Source of the DNA: Gemmatimonadetes bacterium SCN 70-22 | Lineage (GTDB): Bacteria; Gemmatimonadota; Gemmatimonadetes; Gemmatimonadales; Gemmatimonadaceae | Direction: 5' to 3' | Assembly (NCBI GenBank): GCA_001724275.1 | Contig: MEDZ01000015.1 | Coordinates: forward strand, 62,001-126,000 | DNA: 64,000 nt | Part shown: positions 1 through 7,363 of the stretch, in pieces | Layout of the letters: every line of letters begins with the position of its first letter | How positions within the stretch are numbered: the stretch's first letter is position 1 | Translations under genes and position numbers: made by a program | Notes under the pieces: model-generated | What the model was told of the DNA's origin: nothing | What the model saw: the letters and a program-made list of their open reading frames with translations, nothing else | The model's database searches: none

Positions 1-840
1 GCCGGGCTCGTCCAGAAGGGGGGGAAGGAGCTCTCGTTCAACAACCTCCTGGACCTCGAGGGCGCGCTCCTCGCCAGCGACCCGTTCGGCGACCAGCCGT
101 GCTGTGCCATCATCAAGCACACCACTCCGTGCGGGCTCGCCGTCGGCGACTCGGCGCTGGACGCCTACCGCAAGGCGCTCGCCTGCGACCCGGTCTCGGC
201 CTTCGGGAGCGTCGTCTCGTTCACCGTCCCGGTGGACCAGGCGGCGGCCGAGGCAATCGCCTCGCTCTTCGTCGAATGCATCGTCGCCCCCGCCTTCAGC
301 GAGGAGGCGGTGGAGATCCTCGGCCGGAAGAAGAACCTGCGCGTGCTGGAGGGGACGGCGCGCTGGCGCCCCGGCGCCCAGGACTTCAAGCGGGTGCGCG
401 GGGGGTTCCTGGTGCAGGATCGCCCGCCCACCTCGTTAGGCGATGCCGACTGGAAGATCGTCACGCGCCGCGCCCCCACCCCCCGGGAGCACGCCGACCT
501 CCTCTTCGCCTGGCGCGCCGTGAGCTCGGTGAAGTCGAACGCGATCGTCCTGGCGCGCGACGGCGCGACGATCGGGATCGGCGCCGGGCAGATGTCACGC
601 GTCGACGCCTCGTTCATGGCGGTCCACAAGGCCCGGACCATCGGCCACGAGACCACCGGCGCGGCGCTCGGCTCCGACGCCTTCTTTCCCTTCCGCGACT
701 CCATCGACCAGGTGGCCGAGGCGGGGGTGACGGCCATCGTGCAGCCGGGCGGCTCGGTGCGCGATGCCGAGGTGATCGCCGCCGCCGAGGAGAAGGGGAT
801 CGCCATGGTCTTCTCGGGGCAGCGGCTGTTCAGGCACTAG
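1..840 (+). CDS. purH: Bifunctional AICAR formyltransferase/IMP cyclohydrolase PurH, 3' part
   Basis: This is the C-terminal 279 residues of PurH, which catalyses the last two steps of de novo IMP synthesis (AICAR formylation, then ring closure); the N-terminal cyclohydrolase domain lies left of the window. The transformylase domain shows SFNNLLDLEGAL, a KHTTPCG motif (usual form KHxNPCG), a DPVSAFG loop, SVKSNAIVLA and GSDAFFPFRDSID. The C-terminus VFSGQRLFRH matches the usual PurH ending, so the protein is full length at this end. The TAG stop (838-840) is shared with an inserted IS630 element: T and A are the target dinucleotide and G is the first base of the element. Frame 1 is open from base 1, so the 5' end is missing only because the window starts here. 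Confidence 0.96.
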   Translation, partial: AGLVQKGGKELSFNNLLDLEGALLASDPFGDQPCCAIIKHTTPCGLAVGDSALDAYRKALACDPVSAFGSVVSFTVPVDQAAAEAIASLFVECIVAPAFSEEAVEILGRKKNLRVLEGTARWRPGAQDFKRVRGGFLVQDRPPTSLGDADWKIVTRRAPTPREHADLLFAWRAVSSVKSNAIVLARDGATIGIGAGQMSRVDASFMAVHKARTIGHETTGAALGSDAFFPFRDSIDQVAEAGVTAIVQPGGSVRDAEVIAAAEEKGIAMVFSGQRLFRH

Positions 841-1914
841 TGGGACGTAGTTGAAATAGATGTAGCACGCATGCGTCGCGTGGGGTCGCGGTAGCGCCAC
901 ACAAACGGCTGACAGGTGGTGTTATGCAGTTTGATGTACTGCAGCAGTTTCCGCTTGAGGTCCGTGGTCGAGGTGAAGATCCCGCGCGCGATGCAGTCGC
1001 GTTCGATGCGTGCGAACCAGCTCTCCACCTAGTTGAGCCAACTGCTGTACGTGGGCGTGTAGTGCATCGTGACGTGCGGGTGGGCGTCGAGCCACGCCTG
1101 CACCGCCTTGGTCTTGTGGGCGGACAGGTTGTCGACGATGAAGTGGAGCGGCTTCCGCTTGGGCGCCGCCGCCCAGACCTGGTCGAGGAACGCCACGAAT
1201 TCCGTGCTCGTGTGGGGCGCGCCGCGGTGCGCCCTTCCACGCGGCCGGTGGCCACCTCGAGCGCCGCGTACAACGACAGGGTGCCATGCCGCACGGACTC
1301 GAAGCCGTGTCGCTCGGCACGGCCGGGCGAGAGCTGGAGCCGGGGATCGGTGCGATCCAACGCTTGGATCGCGGTCTTCTCATCGATGCAGAACAACACG
1401 GCATGCTGCGGCGGCTCGAGGTAGAGGCCGATGATGTCGGCGGCTTTGGTCTCGAAGTCGGGATCCGGGCTCGCCTTGTAGCGCTCCAGCCGATGCGGCC
1501 GCAAGCCGTGCCGCTTCCACACCGCCGCGATGGTGGTGTGGGCGAGCCCCAGCCGGGCCGCCAGGCGGCGACTCGACCAGTGGGTCAGGGGGGGACGGGC
1601 GGCGCGGCCTGCACCGTCAGGCGCACGATCTTCGCCTCCAGCGCGGCCGACAAGCCATGTCCCCGCCCGGCCCGCGGGGCATCGCCCAGGGCGAGCACGC
1701 CCCCCTGGACATAGCGACGCTTCCAGGCCGCGATGAACCGATCCGTACACGCGAGCGCGCCGCCGATGGAGGAGTAGGACGCGCCGTCGCCGAGCGGCAG
1801 CACGCCCCGGATGCGCTTGGCGATGTCTGGACTGAGCGTCGTTTGACGGAGCAGCCGCTCGAGTTCGGCGCGCTCGACGTCGGAGAGCACGAGGTCCATG
1901 GCACGATGACACAT
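837..1914 (-). pseudogene. IS630-family transposase, broken by two frameshifts and an amber stop
   Basis: Three reading-frame segments joined in order give a typical IS630 transposase of about 355 residues. Segment one (from ATG at 1914) is the helix-turn-helix domain (SSIGGALACTDRFIAAWKRR). Segment two has LTHWSSRRLAARLG and the first catalytic Asp in IDEKTAIQAL. Segment three has the second Asp in FIVDNLSAHKTKAV, then YTPTYSSWLN and the catalytic Glu in VESWFARIERD. The first shift lies at or near a run of seven G (about 1588), the second near 1225. A TAG at 1030 replaces the Gln codon of the conserved WLNQVE motif, as a C-to-T change would. The final TAG (839-837) uses the target TA, so the gene borrows its stop from the insertion site. 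Confidence 0.88.
840..857 (+). repeat. IS630 terminal inverted repeat, left copy
   Basis: The sequence GTGGGACGTAGTTGAAAT pairs with the inverse complement of 1948-1965. It begins with the G that completes the purH TAG stop. The adjoining ACTAGT (836-841) is a palindrome, so the same TA also serves the stop codon of the transposase on the other strand. Confidence 0.85.
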
Positions 1915-1947
1915 ACCGGCCGCTCATGCAAGATCGATGCTATCCAC

Positions 1948-1965
1948 ATTTCACTTACGCGCCAC
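1948..1965 (-). repeat. IS630 terminal inverted repeat, right copy
   Basis: Read on the minus strand this is GTGGCGCGTAAGTGAAAT, matching the left repeat at 14 of 18 positions. It is followed on the plus strand by the second TA (1966-1967) and then GTAATTT, presumably the original sequence downstream of purH. Confidence 0.85.
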
Positions 1966-2118
1966 TAGTAATTTCATCGCGCCGCTCAACCGCAATTTAT
2001 CCTTCGAGATCACCAGCGTTGACTCCACTGCATCGAGGCTCCGCCTCGCCGGGAGCACCGAGAGGACTCAAGAGCAGCGAGACACGTCGAATGACTCCTC
2101 GCGCCTGGAACTTGCCAG

Positions 2119-2568
2119 CTACCTCCTGAGAAACTCGAACGAACTCTCCAAGTTCCCGAGAAGGCGAATTCGCTTCGGCGCTTCCATCGTCTCCATGACC
2201 ATTACTCCCGAAATGTCGGACTCAAGATTCTGCGGCACGAGACGGAACTCGCGCGTTGACGCACTCGGCCGCACCAATCCATGGGTCTCACTCTGCTGTC
2301 GTTCTCCACCCGACTCTGTGGACGTTCTCGAGAAGAGCAACAGCGAGTAACGATGCCCACTCTCGAGCACTAGTACGCCCGAGTCTACGACGGTGCTTGC
2401 CATCGGACTCACTCGCGCCGGCAGCGCTAATCCATTGACTGACTGCAGCACATAGTGCCCCTCGAGTGAGGCTCCCGTAGGAGAGGAACCGCAAGCGGAG
2501 AACAGGATCAGGAGCGTCGCTATCGTCAGGACCTGTGTTAGCGACGACGGAGCACTCTGTGTACTCAT
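2119..2568 (-). CDS. Hypothetical lipoprotein
   Basis: This encodes a 149-residue protein of unrecognised family. From the chosen ATG (2568) it has a short charged start, a hydrophobic stretch (VLTIATLLILF) and a lipobox ending SAC near residue 27, followed by GSSPTG, so it should be lipid-anchored. The mature part has the form of a small beta-rich secreted domain (EGHYVLQSVNGLALPARV). An upstream in-frame ATG at 2622 would add 18 residues before the signal peptide, which is why the internal start is preferred; neither has an obvious Shine-Dalgarno. Base composition is lower in GC than the flanking housekeeping genes, as in the protease gene next to it on the same strand. Function is unknown. 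Confidence 0.6.
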   Translation of the reverse strand: MSTQSAPSSLTQVLTIATLLILFSACGSSPTGASLEGHYVLQSVNGLALPARVSPMASTVVDSGVLVLESGHRYSLLLFSRTSTESGGERQQSETHGLVRPSASTREFRLVPQNLESDISGVMVMETMEAPKRIRLLGNLESSFEFLRR

Positions 2569-2633
2569 GGTCGACGTCCGAATGGTAGAAGTGCCAGTGA
2601 GAAGCGCGCTGTGGTCGTCCATTTACATGCGTG

Positions 2634-4001
2634 CTATCGCAGGCTCGTGAGATACCGAGTCCAGCCGAAGTGACCATTGAGTTCGGCATACACGAGATTG
2701 ATCGGGCTGAAGGTCATGTACACGGTTCCCGAACTCGGAAACACCGAGTACCCCCGCCCCCAAAGCATGCCGTGGAGCGTGACGTTGGTAGTCTGTGTAT
2801 TCAGGGAGGAGAAGACGGGAGAACCGCTGTCGCCAGGTCCGCTGAGTACTTGCGCCTGGTCTTGACACAGCATGTCTCGACCGGTGTCTACACCGTTCGA
2901 GAAGTACTGCCGAACCCGGACGCAAGACTGGACTGACGTCCCGAAGGAGGTTCCAGTGGTACGACCGGTCTTGTACAGCATCGCCAGCCCGACGAAGTAG
3001 TATGGTGTCTCTCCCTGAATCACATAGTTGGACTTCAAAGTCAGGTCGCTGGATGAGCGCGTTCGCGCGATCTGTCCAAACTGTCGAAGGATACCAGCGT
3101 TCACACGTACTAGAGCTGCGTCGCTATACCTACAGAGCCTACCCGAATCGCATTGCGAATTGCTGGAGTTGTCGAATAGTGGGGGGTCGTAAACCTCCAC
3201 GCCGACTAGACTCGTCGCGAGCGACTGTCCGAACTGCGCGCTATCGACATAGCCGAACTGATCAGTGCAGTGCGCGTTCGTTGCAAAGAACGTCTCCGAC
3301 GAGTCTACGCCATTAGCTGTTGAGGTGTGGAGCACTGGTCCCATGGTGCAAATCCCGCCGGACGGTGTCATGATCTGCGTACCAGCCAGAATCGGCCGAA
3401 TTTGATCCTGGTTCGTGAGTGAGACGTATGCTGGCGGCCGAATCTCGACCGAGAACAATTCCGGCGAAATCGACACCTTCGCAGCGACCGACTGAATGCG
3501 ACTGACGGCCGCAGAATCCCGACCACCAATCACGATTCTATTGCGCATCTCGTCGATGTCGCTCGAGGTGAACCCCGGATCACTGCCCACGACTCGAAGC
3601 GCCTGGTATGCGTCATACAACTGGACGAAGTCGAAATCCACCTCTCGTACGGTCGCGAACGCAAGCGCTTCCCGTTCGAGCTGCGTGCCAAGCCGTGGAG
3701 TGAGGAAGGCGACCGCCGTTCGAAGTACGAGTTCTCGATCAGCCTGCTTGGTAGCGGATACGACGATTCGACCGCCGTCAGCGGTTGCGAAGCCAGCAAA
3801 CCCTGGCGCGGCTCGCGCTATTGCAAGCAGTTCCTCGTCTCGCGTCTCGACACGTTCGACCTTGCCCAGCAACGCCGCGACAGAGTTCTGCGTGCCACGC
3901 GCCACCGACTCGCGCGGCAGCGCGACCTGACGCACCGCAGTTGGATCTTCAGAGCAACCGAACACCGACGCTAGGCCGACCACCAATGCCATTCTCCTCA
4001 T
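2634..4001 (-). CDS. Lipoprotein with chymotrypsin-like serine protease domain
   Basis: This 455-residue protein begins with a lipoprotein signal (ALVVGLASVFGC, Cys16), so the mature protein should be lipid-anchored in the envelope. Residues about 40-190 form a region that could be a propeptide. The C-terminal half has a trypsin-like (S1-like) triad: His244 in TNAHCTD, Asp294 in YSDAALVRV and Ser392 in GPGDSGSPVF. Six cysteines in the protease part could form disulphides. A GGGAGG sequence (4007-4012) sits five bases before the ATG and supports this start. It lies downstream of a long non-coding gap and upstream of the small lipoprotein gene on the same strand, inside a lower-GC segment beside an IS, which suggests acquired cargo. 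The substrate is unknown; the fold and triad are well supported. Confidence 0.85.
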   Translation of the reverse strand: MRRMALVVGLASVFGCSEDPTAVRQVALPRESVARGTQNSVAALLGKVERVETRDEELLAIARAAPGFAGFATADGGRIVVSATKQADRELVLRTAVAFLTPRLGTQLEREALAFATVREVDFDFVQLYDAYQALRVVGSDPGFTSSDIDEMRNRIVIGGRDSAAVSRIQSVAAKVSISPELFSVEIRPPAYVSLTNQDQIRPILAGTQIMTPSGGICTMGPVLHTSTANGVDSSETFFATNAHCTDQFGYVDSAQFGQSLATSLVGVEVYDPPLFDNSSNSQCDSGRLCRYSDAALVRVNAGILRQFGQIARTRSSSDLTLKSNYVIQGETPYYFVGLAMLYKTGRTTGTSFGTSVQSCVRVRQYFSNGVDTGRDMLCQDQAQVLSGPGDSGSPVFSSLNTQTTNVTLHGMLWGRGYSVFPSSGTVYMTFSPINLVYAELNGHFGWTRYLTSLR

Positions 4002-4576
4002 CCCGTCCTCCCGTCTGGCGAAGTACCGTTTGCGTCTTTTGCAAGGTCGCTTGACGCTAATAACATGCGAGTCTACCCCAGAAGCGTCAACCCGATCCCA
4101 CCCGTGTCAGCGAATTCCGGTCAATCGGATCAACACGCCGCTCGTCAGCTCTTCGCCACTGCATCGAGCGTGCTGCCACGAGCGCTTGGGCGAGAGCGAA
4201 GACGCCATTCTCACCGGCGTGGTTCGCACCATGACGGCATTCGCTCGAGAGCCGGTCAGGAACGGAAGAATGGGCGGAATGAGTTACGAACCCGTGAGCC
4301 ACCTCGAACGACGAAGGCACGTTGACCCTAGCCGTTCCGAACTTTCGAGCCTCTCAATTGGCCAGCGCGATTCGGCAGCGATGAGCCGCTTTGCCAATGG
4401 CTTCCATGCCCCGTCGCCCATGCGTATCCTTCGCGGCTACATATGGAGCGGAAATCCGCCCGGACCGGGCAGCGCTCCCCTGCTCGTCGGGTGCTCGAGA
4501 CGGAAGCCGCGGTCCTCGTGTTCTCGTCTTCCCGTGCTCTCGACTTCTCGTCTTCTCGTCTTCTCGTCCTCTCCGC
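4002..4576. other. 575-bp gap, no convincing gene
   Basis: The gap separates the minus-strand protease from the plus-strand DUF2723 gene, so it should hold both promoters, but no strong sigma-70 pair stands out. An open frame of about 186 codons at 4030-4590 has no recognisable motif and runs through the repeat next to the next gene, so it is not called. The last 56 bases are a tandem octamer tract. The left part keeps the lower GC of the neighbouring lipoprotein genes. Confidence 0.6.
4521..4576 (+). repeat. Tandem octamer (TTCTCGTC) tract abutting a start codon
   Basis: Seven successive 8-base units fill exactly 56 bases and end at the base before the ATG at 4577. Four are exact TTCTCGTC; the others are TTCCCGTG, CTCTCGAC and CTCTCCGC. 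The whole leader strand is pyrimidine-rich with no Shine-Dalgarno. The same octamer lies in front of the FAH-family gene at 11141-11192, in the same orientation relative to that gene. Confidence 0.85.
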
Positions 4577-6856
4577 ATGTCGCAGACTGAGCTCGACTAC
4601 CGTCCGTCCTACCTGGCCGCGGCGATTGCCGGCGTCCTGGTATTCACGCTGTACATGCTCACCATCGGCCCGTCGACGGCCATGTGGGACACGAGCGAGT
4701 ACATCGCGGCCGCGTACATCCTGGGGCTCCCGCACCCGCCGGGGAATCCGCTGTTCGTCCTGCTGGGGCGTGTCTTCGCGATCTTCCCGATCGCCCCCAC
4801 CGTCGCCATGCGCGTGAACATCCTGGCGGCGCTGTGCAGTGCGGCGTCGGCGGCGATGTGGTTCCTCATCACCGAGCGCGTCCTGGTGAGCTGGTTCAGC
4901 GAGCGGTGGCAGCGGATCGTTGGCGGGGGGCTCGCCGCGCTCATCGGCGCGACGGCCTTCACCGTCTGGTCGCAGTCGGTCGTCAACGAGAAGGTCTACA
5001 CCGTCGCCCTCATCGGCGTGGCGCTCGTCGCCTGGCTCACGGTCCGCTGGTGTGACGACCCGGATGGTCCCAAGTCGGACAAGCTCCTCGTCCTCATCGC
5101 CTACCTGCTCGGCCTCGGCTTCTCGAACCACATGGCCGGCTTCCTCGCCGCCCCCGCCGTCGCCTTTGCCGTGATGGTGCGGCGCCCCAGGACGATCCTG
5201 CGCTGGAAGCTCCTGCTGGCCTGCGTCGGGGCCGTGCTGTTCGGGATGACGCCGTTCGCCACGCAGCCGATTCGTGCCGCGCACTTCCCCGCCATCGCCG
5301 AGGGAGAACCGACGGCGTGCACGACGGAACTGACGGTGAAGTGCACGTTCGACAAGGTCACGTGGGACCGCTTCGTCTACAACTTCAATCGCGGCCAGTA
5401 CGGCGCCCCGGATCCCAACGATCCGAGCCGCGTCTATCCCGCCCAGATCGGGATGTACTGGATGTACTTCAAGTGGCAGTGGCTGCGCGATCCGTACGGC
5501 GAGCACCAGACGCTGCAGGCGGTCCTCGCCTCGCTCTTCCTCGTCCTCGGCCTCTTCGGCGGCTGGGTGCACTGGAAGCGCGATCGCCAGTCGTTCTGGT
5601 TCTTCGGGCCGCTGATGTTCACGATGACGCTGGCCCTCATCAAGTACCTCAACTTCCGGTATGGCTACTCGCAGGCACCGGAACTCGGCGACTCCATAGA
5701 ACGCGAGGTGCGCGACCGCGACTACTTCTACCTGTGGAGCTTCTCGGCGTGGTCCGTGTGGGCCGCGCTGGGACTGGCGTTCGTCTGGGAATCGATCGCG
5801 GCGCTCATCGGAAGCGAGCAGGTCAAGCTGGGCAAGGACTCCCTCGACCTCCCGAAGAAGCGCAGCTGGCTCCTCGCCTCGCCGGTGCTGGCGCTGGCAT
5901 TCGTCCCGCTGGTCGGCAACTGGGGCCCGTCGACCCGCCGCGGTGACCTGACGACCGCCAACTTCGCCCACGACCTCCTCAACTCGGTGGAGCCGTACGG
6001 GATCCTGGTCACCGTCGGCGACAACGACACCTTCCCGCTGTGGTACGCGCAGGAGGTGGAGGGGATTCGCAGGGACGTGATCGTCGCCAACACGTCGCTG
6101 CTCAACACCGACTGGTACACGCGCCAGCTGATCCGCAACCCGGTGCGGGAGTACGACGAGGCCAAGGGGCCCGCCATCTACAAGGGGGGCAACTGGACCA
6201 AGCCGTCCGGGCCGCCGGTGCATCTCACCATGGACCAGGCGGATTCGATCCCGCTGTACTTCGAGCTGCGCGACTCGGTGCTGTTCGAGGCGCACGGGAT
6301 CCGCACGAAGATCGCGCCGCGCCTCCTGACGCGCGCCGACTACTTCGTGCTGCAGATGGTGAAGGACAACCCGGGGCGCCCCATCTACTTCTCCCGCACC
6401 GCGGGGAGTTACGGGCGCGAGCTTGGGCTCGAGCAGTACCTGATCACGCAGGGGCTGGCCCGCAAGCTCCTAACGCACGTCCCCACGCAGTCGCCCGACA
6501 CACTGATCGTCCCGGGCGAGGGGTTCGTGGACGTCCAGCGCTCGAAGCAGCTGTGGGAGAACGTGTTCACGGCGCCGCAGGCGTTCATCGCCAAGAATGG
6601 GTGGCCCGACAAGGCCTCGGTCGGCATCCCGGCGCTCTACGTCTCCACCGGCTTCATGATGTACGACGCGTTGCAGGTGACGGGCGACACCGCCGGGGCC
6701 AGCAAGGCGCTCGCGGGGGCCAAGCAGATTGCGCAGGCCACGCGGATCGCGGAGTTCTTCAACTTCGACAACATCCCCGGCGCCACCCCGCCCGGTGACA
6801 CGCGCCCCGTCGTCCCGCTCGACGTGGCACCGAAGGAGTCGATCGCCCGGAAGTAG
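4577..6856 (+). CDS. DUF2723 family multi-pass membrane protein
   Basis: This encodes 759 residues. The N-terminal half has the hallmark start of the DUF2723 (PF11028) family: a membrane helix (IAGVLVFTLYMLTIGPS), then MWDTSEYIAAAYILGLPHPPGNPLF, followed by about ten more hydrophobic helices. The C-terminal third is soluble (NWGPSTRRGDLTTANFAHD, GDNDTFPLWYAQEVEGIRRDV, then a segment resembling tetratricopeptide helices). The conserved early Asp/Glu and the architecture resemble GT-C type glycosyltransferases such as protein O-mannosyltransferases, so transfer of a sugar from a lipid carrier outside the membrane is possible but unproven. The start is the ATG after the octamer tract; in-frame sequence upstream is repeat-derived. 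A weak hairpin follows the gene, then two tRNA genes. Confidence 0.85.
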   Translation: MSQTELDYRPSYLAAAIAGVLVFTLYMLTIGPSTAMWDTSEYIAAAYILGLPHPPGNPLFVLLGRVFAIFPIAPTVAMRVNILAALCSAASAAMWFLITERVLVSWFSERWQRIVGGGLAALIGATAFTVWSQSVVNEKVYTVALIGVALVAWLTVRWCDDPDGPKSDKLLVLIAYLLGLGFSNHMAGFLAAPAVAFAVMVRRPRTILRWKLLLACVGAVLFGMTPFATQPIRAAHFPAIAEGEPTACTTELTVKCTFDKVTWDRFVYNFNRGQYGAPDPNDPSRVYPAQIGMYWMYFKWQWLRDPYGEHQTLQAVLASLFLVLGLFGGWVHWKRDRQSFWFFGPLMFTMTLALIKYLNFRYGYSQAPELGDSIEREVRDRDYFYLWSFSAWSVWAALGLAFVWESIAALIGSEQVKLGKDSLDLPKKRSWLLASPVLALAFVPLVGNWGPSTRRGDLTTANFAHDLLNSVEPYGILVTVGDNDTFPLWYAQEVEGIRRDVIVANTSLLNTDWYTRQLIRNPVREYDEAKGPAIYKGGNWTKPSGPPVHLTMDQADSIPLYFELRDSVLFEAHGIRTKIAPRLLTRADYFVLQMVKDNPGRPIYFSRTAGSYGRELGLEQYLITQGLARKLLTHVPTQSPDTLIVPGEGFVDVQRSKQLWENVFTAPQAFIAKNGWPDKASVGIPALYVSTGFMMYDALQVTGDTAGASKALAGAKQIAQATRIAEFFNFDNIPGATPPGDTRPVVPLDVAPKESIARK

Positions 6857-6883
6857 GGCTCCGCTCATCGGCCGGAAGTGGCC

Positions 6884-6918
6884 GCCCAGCGCCCGCGGTT
6901 GAACCCGGCGCGCTGGGC
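6884..6918 (+). terminator. Possible terminator hairpin after the DUF2723 gene
   Basis: A 9-base arm GCCCAGCGC (6884-6892) is repeated inverted as GCGCTGGGC (6910-6918), 28 bases after the stop codon. The 17-base interior is partly self-complementary. There is no T-run, so rho-independent function is uncertain. Confidence 0.4.
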
Positions 6919-6937
6919 GACCATCTTGCTTGGGTTG

Positions 6938-7020
<83 letters not shown>

Positions 7021-7132
7021 CTGCGGTGCTGACACGGATCGACATGGCTCACGGGTCGACGCCGATCCGTTGACGCCCCCCCGGACCCGGACTAACATCC
7101 TCCCGGTCCGGCAAGACACCGCAAGACATCCT

Positions 7133-7222
7133 GGAGACGTGGCCGAGAGGCTGAAGGCACCGGTTTGCTAAACCGGCATACGGGGTCAACCTGTATCGAG
7201 GGTTCGAATCCCTCCGTCTCCG
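7133..7222 (+). tRNA. tRNA-Ser (anticodon GCT)
   Basis: The acceptor arms GGAGACG (7133-7139) and CGTCTCC (7215-7221) pair exactly, with discriminator G. The anticodon loop TTGCTAA between CCGGT and ACCGG gives GCT, reading AGC/AGU serine codons. A long variable arm and GTTCGAATC T-loop are present. It is followed 20 bases on by a strong GAAA-loop hairpin. Confidence 0.95.
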
Positions 7223-7242
7223 CTCGACAACACCAGAAGTGA

Positions 7243-7282
7243 GACGGGAGACGGGAGACGGAAACGTCTCTCGTCTCCCGTC
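7243..7282. terminator. 18-bp hairpin with GAAA loop between tRNA-Ser and gltX
   Basis: The left arm GACGGGAGACGGGAGACG (7243-7260) and right arm CGTCTCTCGTCTCCCGTC (7265-7282) pair at 17 of 18 positions, the other being a G-T wobble; the loop is GAAA, a GNRA tetraloop. It probably ends tRNA transcription, but there is no T-run. Both arms are made of the GACGGGA heptamer that recurs across the window, so this may be a fold-back copy of that repeat. Confidence 0.65.
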
Positions 7283-7363
7283 GCCCGTTTGGCGCACGTC
7301 GGCCGACGCCTCACGCGGGGGCGGCTGGCGACGCCCTTCCGCCATCTCCGCATCACCCATCGC

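Larger units (their letters stand above)
840..1965 (-). mobile_element. IS630-family insertion sequence, 1126 bp, decayed
   Basis: The element is bounded by imperfect terminal inverted repeats starting GTGG..CGTA..TGAAAT, 14 of 18 positions identical, with a further shared TAGCA just inside. It is flanked on both sides by TA (838-839 and 1966-1967), the target duplication expected of the IS630/Tc1 group. Inside lies one transposase reading direction on the minus strand, interrupted in several places. Collapsing the element to one TA would leave purH ending CAC-TAG followed by TAA, so the insertion went into the purH stop codon without changing the protein. With a broken transposase it cannot move on its own, though intact ends could still be used by a related transposase. 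Confidence 0.9.

Noticed and set aside
1020-1600. Programmed frameshifting of the IS630 transposase
   Set aside because: An amber codon inside the conserved WLNQVE motif and a second frameshift cannot be explained by programmed slippage, so decay is more likely.
4030-4590. Plus-strand open frame in the gap before the DUF2723 gene
   Set aside because: It lacks recognisable motifs and runs through a tandem repeat into the next gene in another frame.
4328-6295. 655-codon minus-strand open frame opposite the DUF2723 gene
   Set aside because: It has no membrane or domain pattern; the plus strand encodes clear helices and family motifs.
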